A DNA stretch of 64,000 bases from Porogramme epimiltina. Taxonomy: Eukaryota > Basidiomycota > Agaricomycetes > Polyporales > Polyporaceae. The stretch is taken from contig FTLJ01000139.1 of NCBI GenBank assembly GCA_900155495.1, positions 62,001 through 126,000 on the forward strand, written 5' to 3'. Shown in pieces: positions 23,889 through 35,542 of this stretch; position 1 is the first letter of the stretch, and every line of letters starts with the position of its first letter. The position numbers and the translations under genes are program-made. Below the pieces are notes generated by a model. The model had not been told where the DNA came from, ran no database searches, and saw only the letters and a list, made by a program, of their open reading frames with translations.

Positions 23889-26800
23889 AGTCAGCGACGT
23901 TGAACTTGCGGAAACAAAAACACAGAAAGAGCGTGGTGGAAAGTGAAAGCCAGAACGCAGAACCCGACGAAAAGAAAGAAAGTGAGGAATAGGTGGACTC
24001 CGCCCCCATGCCGCCCCATCCCCGTTATTAAGAACCGACGAAGGTGCCAATCATCCAAGCAATGCCGAAGGTTTGTGGACCGACCCTGCCCCCCAAGCGT
24101 GCCCCGAAGACGTGGTCGCGCAGGTCCACCCTCCAAGCATCGCGCACCACCATTACGGCGGCGCACGAGCGAGCATGCGTGCACAGCGCAGCCCGCGCTT
24201 CTCCCGCACACCCCGAAGCCCCCGCGGCCGAGTAACGAGGCAGCCCGGTACTTAGGTCTAATCACGCCAGATAGACTTTGCCCACCCGGCCCACGATGCG
24301 GTGCGGTGCGGTTTACGGCACGCAGCCGCCTTCGCCGCGCAGACGACGCCCGTTGCGGAGGACGCGGGCGTTGTGCGGCGCACTGTACGCGGAGCGCGAG
24401 AGCAAAAATACGCCCGCGGGAAAGGCGTGCCGCGCCTCTGCCGTATAGAAGGTGGGGTTCTCGCCAGGAAGAGCGCAGGAGGTGAGTAGAAGGCCCCGCC
24501 GAGGCCCGACGCTCGAAAGATCAGAGGAGCGGTGTCTCGACGACGACGACCGCGATGGACATGGTGCGTGAGGAACGGTAACAGAAGCGCGCTACGCCCC
24601 GCCCCGGCGATCTCCACCACCACCACCACCCTCCGCGCCAAACAGCAACGATGAAAAGAAAATAAGTGCACCATTTATCTAAAAACCCCGCCCCCGCTCC
24701 ATCTTCCCTGCCGGACGCGCGAACGACGACGCCGAGGGAGTGCAAGAAAGATCGGTCCGACGCGACCGCGTGGGCGTGGGCGCGCCCCGTGCCCCGTACC
24801 CCAAATGGGTGAGGATCGTGCCAAACGTCAGCGGGCATCGCGACGGCGTCCACCGAGCCCGAATATCCAGTGCGCGCGCAGGATCTACGAAGGCGGCAAA
24901 ATCGCCGACGCCGCCGCCGCCGCTCGGCACGGCGCCAAGAGCTCGTCGCCTCTCCTCCCCACCCTCCCGCCCGCCCGCCTCGACTCTGCCCATGCCTGGG
25001 CGCGGGAGCGGATGTGAAGGGGGCGAAAGAGAACAGGCACGTCGCGGATGCAGAAAGAAGACGAAAAAAAGGGAAAAGGAAAATGGAAGCGGGGCGTCGG
25101 GGCGCGATGGCCTTTGCCCGGAGCGGGCGAAGAAGGCCCGTGGGGACGGGCCGTGCGAACGCCCGAGGCGGCGATGAATGGGGCGGAGGGCGCGGCGCGG
25201 CAAGGCGGGAAAACAGAGGGGGGAGGGAGAGATGGGGGGATCTTATAGAGTGGGGCTGAATAGACCGGGAGGGCGGCTCGGGGAGAGGGACGGCGCGCCG
25301 AGGGGAGGGCGCGGAGGCGGAGGGGGGATCCGGAGGGGTCGCGGTGCCGAGGGCGGGTGCGGCTTGGGCCGCGTACGAGAGCGGGTTGGAGGGAAGGGGA
25401 CGAGCAAGAGCGAAGGGGGAGAAAGGACAGGACGCTCACCGGGACTGGCGAACGGGTTCGTCGCGGCAGCGGCAGGGCTGCCTCTCCGGGCCTCCTCCAT
25501 CGTAGCGTGCGTGTATGCGTGTGCTCGCGTGCGCGTGTGGGTGTGGGGGCTTCAGTGCAGCTCGGCGTGGCCGCGTCCACAGGAACTTGCGTGGACGGGG
25601 CGGCAGGAGCGGAGACTGAGGCTAAGACGCGGGAAAGGAGGGAGGGGAGGGAGGAGGAGGAGGAGGAGGAGCGGGAAGGAAGAAGAGCGACCGCTCCCGC
25701 GGACGCGCGGTCTAAAGAGAAAAAACACCGTCCGACGCGACGTCGCGACCCCGCACGCGCGCGTGCGTGCGTGTGCCTCCGCACGGGTGCATAAAACCTG
25801 CCCCGGCGGGAGAGCGAGCAAGGGCGCGCGTCCGTCCGCCCGAGAAGCGTTCTCATGACACTGCGAATCCGAAGCCGCCGTCCTGGAGTCCTGCCACCTT
25901 GCAGCCCTCGAGACCTTCGGCGCCAATCCCGCCCGGCCGCTCCAGGGTCCGCGCCTGCCCGTTCTGGATAGCCTTTCGTCCCGCGCCATCAATTGAACGC
26001 GCCTGGATCGCGCCGGAGCCGCCATCAGTAGCAGCGGAGAGTGCGAGTGCGGGGTAAGCAGGACGGTGTTAGCACGTCAGCCCCGTCGCGTCGCAGGGCC
26101 CGCGACCCCGCGGCGCCCGTCCTCACGCAATGCGTTGCGCGTCGTGCATCGCGCTGGGGACGTGGTGCGTCTGTGAAGGTGAATCCGTAATAGCGGAGCG
26201 CGGGGCGCAAGAAGCACGCCGCGCGCGGGAGCAGAAGAGGGAAGGACAGCACGCCCGAAAGAGCGAAAGCGGGCGTGCGCCAGTCACAGCGCACGTCATG
26301 CGAGCCTCGTGGTCGGCGCAGCGCCACCCACCACCACCCCCCCGCACCCGCTGGCCAATCCGGGCGCGTCTGATGCGAATCGCGCCGCCCCGCACCCCGC
26401 ACCCCGCACCCCGCATCCCGCACAATGCGTTTGGTGCTAACGGCAGGCACTCCGCCTCGATCGTCAGCAGGTGCGCACCGCTCGCAGGTTTCGACGGATG
26501 CGTGGCCACTGGCCAGCGGGTGTCAAGCGCCGCCGCCCCGCCCTGGCACAAGAGGCCTGAGGACCTGACAGGGCAGCGATCGCGCGCGCACGGGATCGTA
26601 CGACGGGCCACGGCCATATGGACGCGTCGAGACGGACAGCGACGACGATCCGAACAGGCCCAAATTGCGCCCCCTCCTCAGGGGCGCCCTAACGTAGACT
26701 CGCCTCTTCCCCCCCTGGTCACCCGCCCACGCGAACACAAGAAGCCCAACGAAACGAAGGGAAGGGAGGGGAGGCTAGCGCGGGGCCCCACGCCCGGGGG

Positions 26801-29362
26801 CACGATCCCCGGCGTGCGCGCACCCTGCGCTCGGGTCCCAGCAGAGTCGAGTGCGACCCGTGACGGGCGTGGAAGGGCGCGCTGTTCCTGGGGGTGCGCG
26901 CGAGGGCGGGGCAGGTGACTGCGCTCCTCTGCGACGGCGCACCGACGCGGGGGAGCCTCGCGCGTGCGACATGTGAATAGTCACGGCGGGGCTCTGTGAT
27001 TGTGCTGGGCGTCCGGGGGGACGTCGAGCGCGCCGGTGGGGTGGTCGCTGACAAGGTGGACGGGCGTGTGAGGGGGACGCGTGGACGGGACCGCCGCCGC
27101 TAGACGAGGTTGGGGTGGATGAACGCCAAACTAGCCAGGCTGACCATGCGTTCGCTCGTGCGCCCGACGCCAACGGTGGCGGGAGCACCACTTGCAGCGC
27201 TCGGTGACGCAGGGTTTTACGCCTCCATCGCGGGGATGAATGGTTTGGGTCCGTGGGCACCACTCGGAGAAGGCTCGCCGTGGATGGTGAAGCCACCTAC
27301 GGCGAGTCTCCTTCCTTACAGGCATTCCAACCTCCCCCGGCCGTTCACCGTCTATTGTGCATTGCATGCTGAAAGACTCACCGGCCCACAACTCCGGCGA
27401 GCAACTTGAAAGCCCCACCCGACCGCCCGACCGCTCCCGTCTCCGTACGATGCCGTAAAACCATAACGGCACCTCCAAGCTTCTTTGCACCCCTCCGAGA
27501 TTAGATCGCGTGCGCGACGCGCCGACGCGCATATATGATCCGGAACCTTGCACGGGTGCGACGACGTCGGTGGCGCGCCGCCCCACCAGGCATGGGCAGG
27601 CGCGTCGCCATCTTGAGAGCGGTTGAACAGAGGGAGGAGACACAAGGTTCAATGTTTCGACGTTCGATCTGGAGCATGCTCATTGCGCGCGCGCGTGTGT
27701 ATGTAACACAAAGAAAGACAAGCGCACCGATACGTTTGGTAGCCCCTCTTAGACGCACACCTTCCTCTCTCGCCTCCGCGTCCGCCGCCGCCTCCTCCTC
27801 CTCGGGCACCTATCCCCGTCCGTCCCGGTACCGTCATCCCACCGTTGCTTCAGCGGAAAAAAAGACGTGCCCTCCGCCTCCTCCATTTCCATCACTCCAA
27901 ACGCAACAAATCGCGCGCTCCCTACGAAACCCATCAGAACCCACCCGCGCCAAACCAGCCACTCACCTCCAGCCGCCCACCCCCCACAAGAGACAAGACG
28001 CGCTCGGCTCGAGCCTCGAGCGACCACCGGGCGGACCCATCGGCCGCGCTCGCCTGCAAGCGAAAAGCGACCGTGACAGCGGCGATCCACGTCCACGCGG
28101 CGGGCCCGCCTCGCCTAAACCCTCGCCCTCCGCCCTCCGGAGTTCGATGTATGCACGCTGTGTGCCCGATGGAGGTGCAATTGCGTCGCACGCGGGAGGG
28201 CGCCCGGGCGGGGGTGCGGAATGCGCCGTGCCGGGCCGGGGTGCTCGAACCTCCAAGTCGGCCAAGTCGTGCGTGAAGCCCGTCGAGGTTGAGAGCGCGA
28301 AGCCCCCCCACCGAACGGCGGAGACGAGAGAGAGAGGCCGCCCGTCGTCGTCGCGGTGTTCGTCGAGGCCAAGGAAGCCGTTGCAGGAATCCGGGATGGG
28401 TTTGGCGTTTGATATTTGACGTTTGACACTTGATGTGCGCTGCGCGAAGCCTATGCAGCGGACGCGTCCGGCCGACGATATTCAACGCCGCGACCGAAGG
28501 CGGACGTCTAGCCCCACTGCCGTTTTGAGCAAAATCGCTGGCGCGCGTCCGCGCCCGAGGACCTGGGGCGACGGAGCGACAGAGACGCCGCTTCGAGCCT
28601 CCGGACCCGGGCGCGCGAGCGCGGAGGTGCCGTCAGCCCCAGACGGGCCTGCGAGCCTCTCACCCACCGCGCGCGGGCGTGGCTCCAGAGGGCCGGACGC
28701 GGGAGGGAAGGCGACGACGGAGATCGACGGGCGGTCGGGGCTGGCGGGGGTTGGGCGGCGCGGAGGGCGCGAGGCGCGAGGGCGGGGGTAGCCATGGTGG
28801 TTTGGGCTGTAGGAAGCGTACCGGGTGCGGGTGTGTCCTGGTTGACTGATGCCTGCCTGCGGTCGAGACTCCGTGTTGCTTCCGTCGGTGTGCGGCAATG
28901 AAACAGCGAGGGAGAAGCAAAGCGTAGCGAGCGCGAGGGTCGAAAGGAGCCCCCTCCATCGCCCCCGGGGCCCTCCTCATATACCTCTACGCACGCGTTG
29001 GGGATACGAGTAAGATCTGCGCCCCAGCGCAGCGTCGGGCGGCTCGGAATCACATGTATACAGGACGTAGGTGTCTGAAATACAAATGAGAGATACAGGC
29101 TCATGAAGACGTCGTTGATGCGAGTGCTAGGTAATCGTACAGGAGGAATGGACTGGGGAGGACCGGCGCGGTCGATCGAGGGCCCGGAAGTGTAGCGGAA
29201 ACGCGCCCGGATGTTGTTGGCGGTTGGAGGTCGGAGGAGGTTGATAGCGGCGGCGGGGCGGCCGCGCGGGGGTGAGGGGCGGAGCCGAGGCGCGTCGGCA
29301 GTGTGGCTGCACCAACGCACGTCGGGGGAGGATGGGCGAGGGGAGGAGGAATCACATGGCGA
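23889..29362. other. 5.5-kb GC-rich region without a supportable gene
   Basis: The left end is the upstream region of the DUF3712 gene. Long frames exist on both strands (for example minus 25856-24885 and plus 27535-28419). They are arginine-, proline-, serine- and alanine-rich, lie opposite one another and have no motifs, as expected when high GC content removes stop codons. Visible simple repeats are a heptamer array at 26388-26422, a GGA tract near 25650-25672 and TG/CG-rich runs near 25505-25550 and 25750-25780. Confidence 0.5.
26388..26422 (+). repeat. Heptamer tandem repeat, unit CCCCGCA
   Basis: Four perfect copies of CCCCGCA are followed by a fifth with T in the first position. The array sits in the GC-rich gene-poor stretch. 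Confidence 0.85.
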
Positions 29363-31211
29363 TCAGATGGTGGCTGCCTCTACTCTCCGCGCTACCTCAG
29401 CCACACTCTCGTCCTCGTCCTCCTGCGACGGTCCATCTTCTGCTTCGTCTTCGTCGTCTTCGTCGCTCGAGCTCTCCTCCACGTAATGGTGATTCGGGTT
29501 CGGCACGAGCAGGTCCTCGCCGTCCGCGCCGTCTGCGTCAAATCGCGTGCAGTCAGCTGTCGGGGCCCGAGATGCGTACGTTAAATCGAAAGGACATGGG
29601 TGCCACAGATGGCACTGCTCCCGGACACGAGAAGAGTGAAAATGGTGGGGCAGTTTAGCACGGTCACGTACGATGTGCGCGCGCCCGGGTTTCCGGACAA
29701 CGGCAGGTGCGAGGAAACACATGCCTCTCGCGCGCGCGAATTGCGCCATACGAGACGCTTCGCGCTGCGACTCCACCAGCAACGTAAATACCCCGCCGCC
29801 ATCTGCACGCCCGCCGTGAGAGCGACGCCTCGACTTCGACGTCTCGAGACCCACGTAAAGACGGAGAGCAAGCTTGGGAACACGGCATCCAGATAAAAAA
29901 AAACAACGCGCACTCACCGGGGGCGCGCCGCGACTCGTCGTAGCTCTTCTCGAGCTCCGCCAGGATCGTCTCCTGCATCTTCACCACCGCGTCCGCGCTC
30001 TCGCACGTCTTGTAGCGCTCCAGCAGGTGTCTGCCCCCCATCGCCCGTCAGCGTCGCCTCAGCACCAGTGCCCATCGCGCGCGCGGAGGGGAGAGGGAAG
30101 GGAGGAGGACGCACCGGTTGACCTCCCAGAAGGCGTGGCCCCAGCCGAAGCCGGAGAGGAGGCGCTCCGCGTACGCGTCGAAGCCGGCGATGTAGAACGC
30201 GGCGGCGAGCGCCTCGACGCAGTTCAGCCGCCACGGCTTCCCGTAGTTGACCGGGTTCGTTGCGACGAGGTACGGCACTACGGTGTGCACAGGCGGGACG
30301 GGTGAGATGGCAGAGAGGGCGCGGGTCGTTCCGCAGGACGGGCGGGGTGTGAAGGGCAAAGAAGGAAGCGGAGTGTCAGGATGGATAGAACGAGAAGGCA
30401 CGAGGGGGGGATGGACGCACGCAGTCGCTCATGAGGGCTCGCGATGCGCCCGAACGGCACCTCATCCAGCCGCGCCCAGGAGCACTCGACGACGGCGAGC
30501 CCGCTCTGCGCGATGATATCGCGGTCCGCGGGGCTCACGGGCATCGTACCCTTCGGCCTGCGCATTCGCGATCAGACCGGGGCCGTGTCCAGCAGAGTGC
30601 GTTCGATTTGGTTTAGGGGACCGGATGGGTGGGCGGGCGGGATCTGGCACGGTGAGTGTGGGACGCGCGGGTGCGAGGGGGCGCGAGGGCTTACGAGACG
30701 ACGACGCCGCGGAACTTCTGCCCGACGCGCAGGGTCTGGATGAGCCCCTGCCGCGCGAGCTTCTTGCCTGAGCACCTGCGCGGGTCGCAGTGGTCAAAGT
30801 CCTGCGCGTCGAGCGTGTGTGCGGCCGCGCGCCACAGTCGTCAATCGTGCGAGGGGAGGACAGAAGTGCGCACGGCGACTCACCCACATCGCGACCGGAA
30901 CATCGATCGAGACTTTATCATCTTCGTCTACGGATGTGTGTCCGATGCGAGTCGCGCGGGGGGCAAAGCGTAGAGTGTGAGCAAGTGCAGCACAGAAGAA
31001 AGGGAGAGGCGTGCGGCCACGGACCAGACTCGCCCGAGCCCTCCTCCCCATCGCTCCCATCCACCGCGCTCTCTGGACGGTCCTCAAACCCTCCTGGCGA
31101 CCCCGCGCGCTGTCCATCGTGCCTCCGTTGACCCCGCCCACGCTGCGCGTGCCCGCCTCGCGCGAACGCCGCGCGCCCGCCGCGCTTCCCGCGTCCTCCT
31201 GGTCGTGGCAT
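29363..31211 (-). CDS. TSR3: 18S rRNA aminocarboxypropyltransferase Tsr3, 314 residues
   Basis: Exons are 31211-31025, 30927-30884, 30801-30695, 30557-30421, 30277-30115, 30030-29918 and 29556-29363; all phases close. The enzyme transfers the 3-amino-3-carboxypropyl group of S-adenosylmethionine to a hypermodified uridine of 18S rRNA late in 40S maturation in the cytoplasm. Diagnostic lines are [20 protein letters not shown] (RLI-like N-terminal domain), [30 protein letters not shown] and the near-invariant [20 protein letters not shown], with [12 protein letters not shown] after it. The N-terminus is a basic RG-rich tail ([13 protein letters not shown]) and the C-terminus an acidic tail, both usual in fungi. 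Intron 6 (29917-29557) is 361 nt, far longer than its neighbours. The start faces mL41 across about 310 bp. Confidence 0.95.
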
Positions 31212-31523
31212 CCTCTTCGTCCTTGTACAAATGTGTGTTGCGCAGAGCAAAAAACCAGAAAGACGAGCAGCAGAAATCCGAGTGGCTCAGACAGATCGAT
31301 GGCGGAAGAGAGAGAGAGAGCTGGGGGCGGAGCCCGAGGAAGGGGCTCGGCGGCGGGCGCTCGCGCTGCGGTAAGTAAATTCAAAGGCAAATCGTCCGCG
31401 TCGGCGCAGGCGACGAGCGCGCGCACGGGGGCTCGCACTCGTGGCGGCGGAGCGCCCGGGCCCGCCCTTTCCTCCACTTCCTCCTCCTCCTCCCTCCCCC
31501 TCCACCGTGGTCCATCGCCGACG
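31212..31523. promoter_or_regulatory. Bidirectional promoter region between TSR3 and mL41
   Basis: The two start codons point away from each other across 312 bp. The interval has a GA microsatellite (about 31306-31320) and a CT-rich run just before the mL41 start. No TATA box is visible. That two ribosome-related genes share this region suggests joint growth-dependent control, which is inference. Confidence 0.5.
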
Positions 31524-32196
31524 ATGATCCCGACCGCGCCCTGCCTCTCAAAAGCCCTCCGGAGGGCGCTCACGCCCAAGCGCGGCAACAAGGACTACTA
31601 CAAGGGTGCGTCTCCCGCCTCTGCTGGCCTCTTCGTGTCCGCTGTCCGCCCTCCCCCGCCCACCCACTGCCCATCCTTTCCCCGGCCGGCACGGGAGCAG
31701 AAGGTAGACCGTGAAGCTCACCACCGCACACAGGGACACGCCAGGCGTACCTCCCGGGTGGGCACCGCACGGGCGCGCCGGGAAAGCACGTCGTGCGCGG
31801 CACGGCCAAGTACCGGCTCGTCGACAGCCAGGTGCGCGTGTTCGTCGCGCCGCCCATCGAGGACATCCAGGCCTCCGCGGTGCGCCCCGCTCCTCTCTCC
31901 TCCCCCCGTTTTGCGCGCTGATGTGCTACCCCTCCCGCTCCCGCTCTCCCTCCCCCACGTGTGCTGTCCCCCTTCCCCCTACCCTACCGCGTCCGCTGCT
32001 GCGATACCGCCCTCGTCCTGGTATACAGCTGAAGCCGTACGTGTCCACGACGGTACCTGTGTCGAAGGCGTTCAACAAGGAGCTTTACGGCGGCAAGCTT
32101 CCCAGAGGAGGACTCACACCGGAGCACTACTTTAAGGTCGCGCCGCGGGCCGTGCGGGAGTTGCAGGTCGAGGCTACTCCTTCTGCGTCGTCATGA
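31524..32196 (+). CDS. MRPL27: Mitochondrial large-subunit ribosomal protein mL41 (yeast MRPL27 family), 131 residues
   Basis: Exons are 31524-31605, 31734-31879 and 32029-32196. The protein starts MIPTAPCLSKALRRALTPKR, a basic, acid-poor mitochondrial presequence, then GNKDYYKGTRQ, which corresponds to the GNK-x-x-YKGTR line of fungal MRPL27/mL41. Next come a basic stretch, a V-R-V-F-V-A-P-P strand and ALKPYVSTTVPV, matching the ELKPYV line of yeast. It is a structural component of the mitochondrial 54S/large subunit. An in-frame ATG at about 31299 would give a long low-complexity extension. I prefer 31524 because it gives the family's normal length and a clean presequence. Confidence 0.92.
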
Positions 32197-32292
32197 TATT
32201 TTGTACTTGCCCTTACGATATGCGCTACGACTTAATAAACCTTTCTACTGGGAGGCTGTCGATCCTTATTTGCTTGCAATGTTCAGTGGCAA

Positions 32293-32298
32293 CAAAAA
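32293..32298 (-). terminator. Pol III T-run terminator of the tRNA-Glu gene
   Basis: Six A on the plus strand read as TTTTTT on the minus strand, 25 bases past the 3' end of the tRNA. Confidence 0.6.
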
Positions 32299-32322
32299 AC
32301 CGGAATCAACTGGTTCAACACG

Positions 32323-32394
32323 CTCCGATACGGGGAATCGAACCCCGAGCTACCGCGTGAAAGGCGGTAATGTTAGCCGTTACACCATATCGGA
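32323..32394 (-). tRNA. tRNA-Glu (anticodon TTC)
   Basis: The 72-nt minus-strand sequence folds as a cloverleaf. The acceptor stem pairs TCCGATA with TATCGGA, the anticodon stem pairs ACCGC with GCGGT around loop CTTTCAC (anticodon TTC), and the T stem GGGG/CCCC carries the loop TTCGATT. Internal promoters are visible as TGGTGTAACGG (A box) and GGTTCGATTCC (B box). No intron is present and the 3' CCA is not encoded, as expected in a eukaryotic nucleus. Confidence 0.95.
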
Positions 32395-32694
32395 TTGGTA
32401 ATAGTATTCTCCGCATATTACATCATTTGCAAAACTCTTGCTGACATACCTCCGCTTTCCCCACACTCGCTAAAAAGTTGTTATCTCCTTCCCGGATGTC
32501 CAGCGTTGACGAAGCCGTTGAAGATAGCAACGACGTTTAAACGGTGAGTCACTAGTGAGATTGCAGGCCGCCTCAGCCTCCTAATATCTATCATGGGCAG
32601 GAAACTGAATCTCTTGCTTGTTCCCCTCTAGGAAGCACTCAGGCGCCAGCTGCGCCCCGCTCGTTGTTTCAACCAGCGCAACCTCAGCGTAGCG

Positions 32695-34882
32695 ATGACC
32701 GCAAACTCAGTCCCCACCGCCGACGAGCGCACCCCTCTCTTGGCAGACGCTGCATCCTCGAGAGATCAAAGCTCCCTCTCTTCGGGCTCTCAGGACGATT
32801 CTACCTTACAAGACGCACCGAATGGTGCAGATGACGATAACCCTGACAAGCCCAGCTTGTCGTTGACCGCCGTGGTCTGTGTTTTCCCTTTCCCCGTCGT
32901 ATTTCTGACTGCTGACATGAATGTCGTGTCAGATGGCTCCACTGGTCGTTGGCATATTCATGGTAGCAATGGACACGACGATCGTCACTTCAACATACGC
33001 GTCCATCGGCAGCCAGTTTGAGCAGTTGCAAAACACGAGCTGGATCGCGACCGCATACATGCTCTCGTTGACAAGTTTCCAGTGTGTTTTACGCCCTCCT
33101 GTGTCATGCCTTTGGGGATACTGGTGCTGATTGCGTTGTCTAGGCCCCTGTATGGAAAGGTTTGCGCCATTTGGGCTCTCCATGACTCGATCGCTTACGT
33201 CGGCCTCTCGGGTGCAGCTCAGCGACATATTCGGCCGAAAACCGTGCATCTTGTTTGCTTACACCGTTTTTGCTATCGGCTGTGTGCTCTGCGGGCTCGC
33301 GCGCAACATGACGGAGCTCATCGCTGCCCGCGCGCTCGCTGGTGTCGGAGGCGGTGGGATCAACACGTAGGCCGCGTACGCTCGGCACGGTCTTGGACGA
33401 CAGGCTGATGAATATTTGAATGTCCATAGCGTGGGGTCTATCATCATGTCAGATGTCGCCACTTTACGTCAACGCGGAGTGCTTCAGGGTGAGCCGCCTG
33501 TGCCACTTCCACCTACGCATTCCTTCCGCTCACTGGGTGCCCTGAACAGGCATCGCGAACATTGCTTATGCCGCGGGGCAAGCTTCAGGCGCACCTTTGG
33601 GCGGACTCCTCGCAGATGGAAGCCCCGACGGCTGGCGCCTGTACGTCTAGCACTTGACACGACCCGCCGCCCACTGACGCGCCTGCTATAGCGCGTTCCT
33701 CCTGCAAGTACCGCTCATGGTCCTCGCGATCTTCAGCGTCGGCTTCGGGCTCCCGCTTCCCCGCCCGCCGACGGGCGAGTTCCGCGCGAAGCTCGCGCGC
33801 GTCGACTTCGCGGGTGCGGGCGCGCTCGTCGCCGCCGTCTTCCTCCTCCTCCTCGGGCTCGACCGTGGCGGGAATATCGCGTGGGCGGACCGCGCGACGG
33901 TGGGCGCGCTCGCGGGCGCGGCGGCGTGCTTCGCGCTCTTCGTCGCGACGGAGGCGCGCTGGGCGCGCGAGCCGTTCGCGCCGAAGCGCATCGTCGCGAA
34001 CCGCACGCTGCTCGCGAGCTACGTGTGCAACCTGCTCTCGAACGGCGCGGCGATCTCGCTCGTGTTCCACGTGTCGCTGTACCTCCAGGCGGTGCAGGGC
34101 GCGAGCGCGCGCGAGGTCGGGCTGGTCATGCTCCCGATGGTGTGCGGCGGCGTGGCGGGGAGCTTGACGGCGGGCTTCGTGATGCAGTCCACGGGGAGGT
34201 ATTATGCGCTCACGCTGATCACGTTCATTGTTATGCTTGTAGGGAGCGTGACAGTGTCGCTCATCACTGGCGTGGTGGAGTATTCGCTCGTCGGGCTGAT
34301 ATTTGGTAAGACTCCAGTTGTTTTGTATTTCTCCAATGAATATCTCTGACTCTTTCTTAGGCATTGTCGCGAATAACTTTGGCATTGGTACGACGTCGCG
34401 TGTTCCTCACTCCTTGCGGTATTCATGCTAACATGCTGCGTCCACACCAGGTGCCGGTATAACCAGCACACTCATCGCCCTTGTTGCCAACGCGGGCAAG
34501 GACGACCAGGCCATCGCGACAGCTACATCCTACCTCTTCCGTTCGCTCGGCTCCGTAGTCGGACTCTCCGTCGGTACGACGCTTACCCAAGATGTTCTAC
34601 GCCAAAGTCTCCGGAGGCGCCTCACGGGCGGGGATGTCGACGAAGTGAGAGACTCTCGTCCTGTCCCTCTTCTGGAGTATGTTGCTCACGCAGTTCCTGT
34701 AGATCATTATACGCGTGCGCGAGTCCCTTGCTTACCTTGGTCAGCTGGAGCCCGCAGTACGTGCCAAGGTCGTTGCCGCATACCAGGACGGCCTCCAGGC
34801 GGCTTTCTGGTTCAGTGCCATCCTATCTGCCCTGACGGTCGTCAGCGCGGTGTTTGTGAAGGAAAAACGGCTTTCTCAGTGA
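32695..34882 (+). CDS. MFS transporter, DHA2-like drug:H+ antiporter or vacuolar basic amino acid transporter type, 551 residues
   Basis: Exons are 32695-32874, 32933-33081, 33144-33159, 33218-33366, 33430-33488, 33550-33640, 33692-34305, 34361-34387, 34451-34644 and 34706-34882, closing at TGA. Residues 1-60 are a hydrophilic cytosolic tail with TPLLADA, a dileucine-like motif often seen in vacuolar carriers. Helix 1 contains MVAMDTTIVTSTY, the DHA2 signature (motif D1, LD-x-T-I-V), and the loop between helices 2 and 3 has LYGKLSDIFGRK (motif A). The line ALAGVGGGGINT and later SGAPLGGLL resemble motifs B and C. About 14 helices are expected. It should export small molecules or load basic amino acids into the vacuole; which of these cannot be told. 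Exon 3 is only 16 nt. Confidence 0.9.
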
Positions 34883-35542
34883 TTCTGATAGATCGGACGG
34901 GTTACGGATATCTGGTACTTGTGTACTAGAGAGCTAAGTTGCTTACGTTTAGTAAGCCTTACATGGAGGCATCTACCTGACCCCAATATTGGCTTACGCT
35001 CATCAATTGTCAGTGGCTGAAGAGTGCTTCTGGTCCGGTGGTGGAGTCGAATACTACGTAGTACGTAGTATGTTATGGGGCGCTCAGGACCGTGTGACCA
35101 TCGGATGTAGACCGGCGCAAGTTGCCAATGCCGTCAGAGGTTGATCTGCAGTCTCTTTCTGTTGTATGCCGTGCTTGCGTCTCTGCTTTTCCGAACCCTC
35201 TCGGCAGGCCTTTTAGTACAAATCTAGCACACATGTGCTTCATGAGCGAGACACTAGATCTGGATGAAGGTGCCTAATTTGGCGCCTTAGGGCTTACATC
35301 AGCGATGCTCCTAAAACACTTCAATCGGGAAGGGAGTCATTTTCGTTGCTTTCGCGCTACTTTCTATAGGCTCCGCTGCCATCTTGCGCTCGCCTCCCGT
35401 GCCTTATGGCAGCGTCTTCGAGCCAGATAATTCCGCAAGTCTTTGTTCCGAATGGTAAGTTGTACTTCCTTTGTTACGTTCTCCAAATAGATGCTGAAAC
35501 GACAAACGATTTGTTCGGTTGCTTGTGGTTCAAGGTCTACCC
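34883..35542. other. Intergenic region with a 21-nt palindrome
   Basis: No gene is supportable. It holds the palindrome at 35051-35071. Confidence 0.55.
35051..35071. repeat. 21-nt palindrome, 10-bp arms around one base
   Basis: ATACTACGTA, one G, then TACGTAGTAT: the arms are perfect inverted complements. It lies about 170 bp after the MFS gene and 470 bp before the F-box gene. Confidence 0.8.

Noticed and set aside
24885..29320. Long open frames on both strands of the GC-rich region (for example minus 25856-24885, minus 29320-28508, plus 27535-28419)
   Set aside because: They are antiparallel, low in complexity, rich in Arg/Pro/Ser/Ala, without motifs or splice chains. High GC content alone explains the lack of stops.
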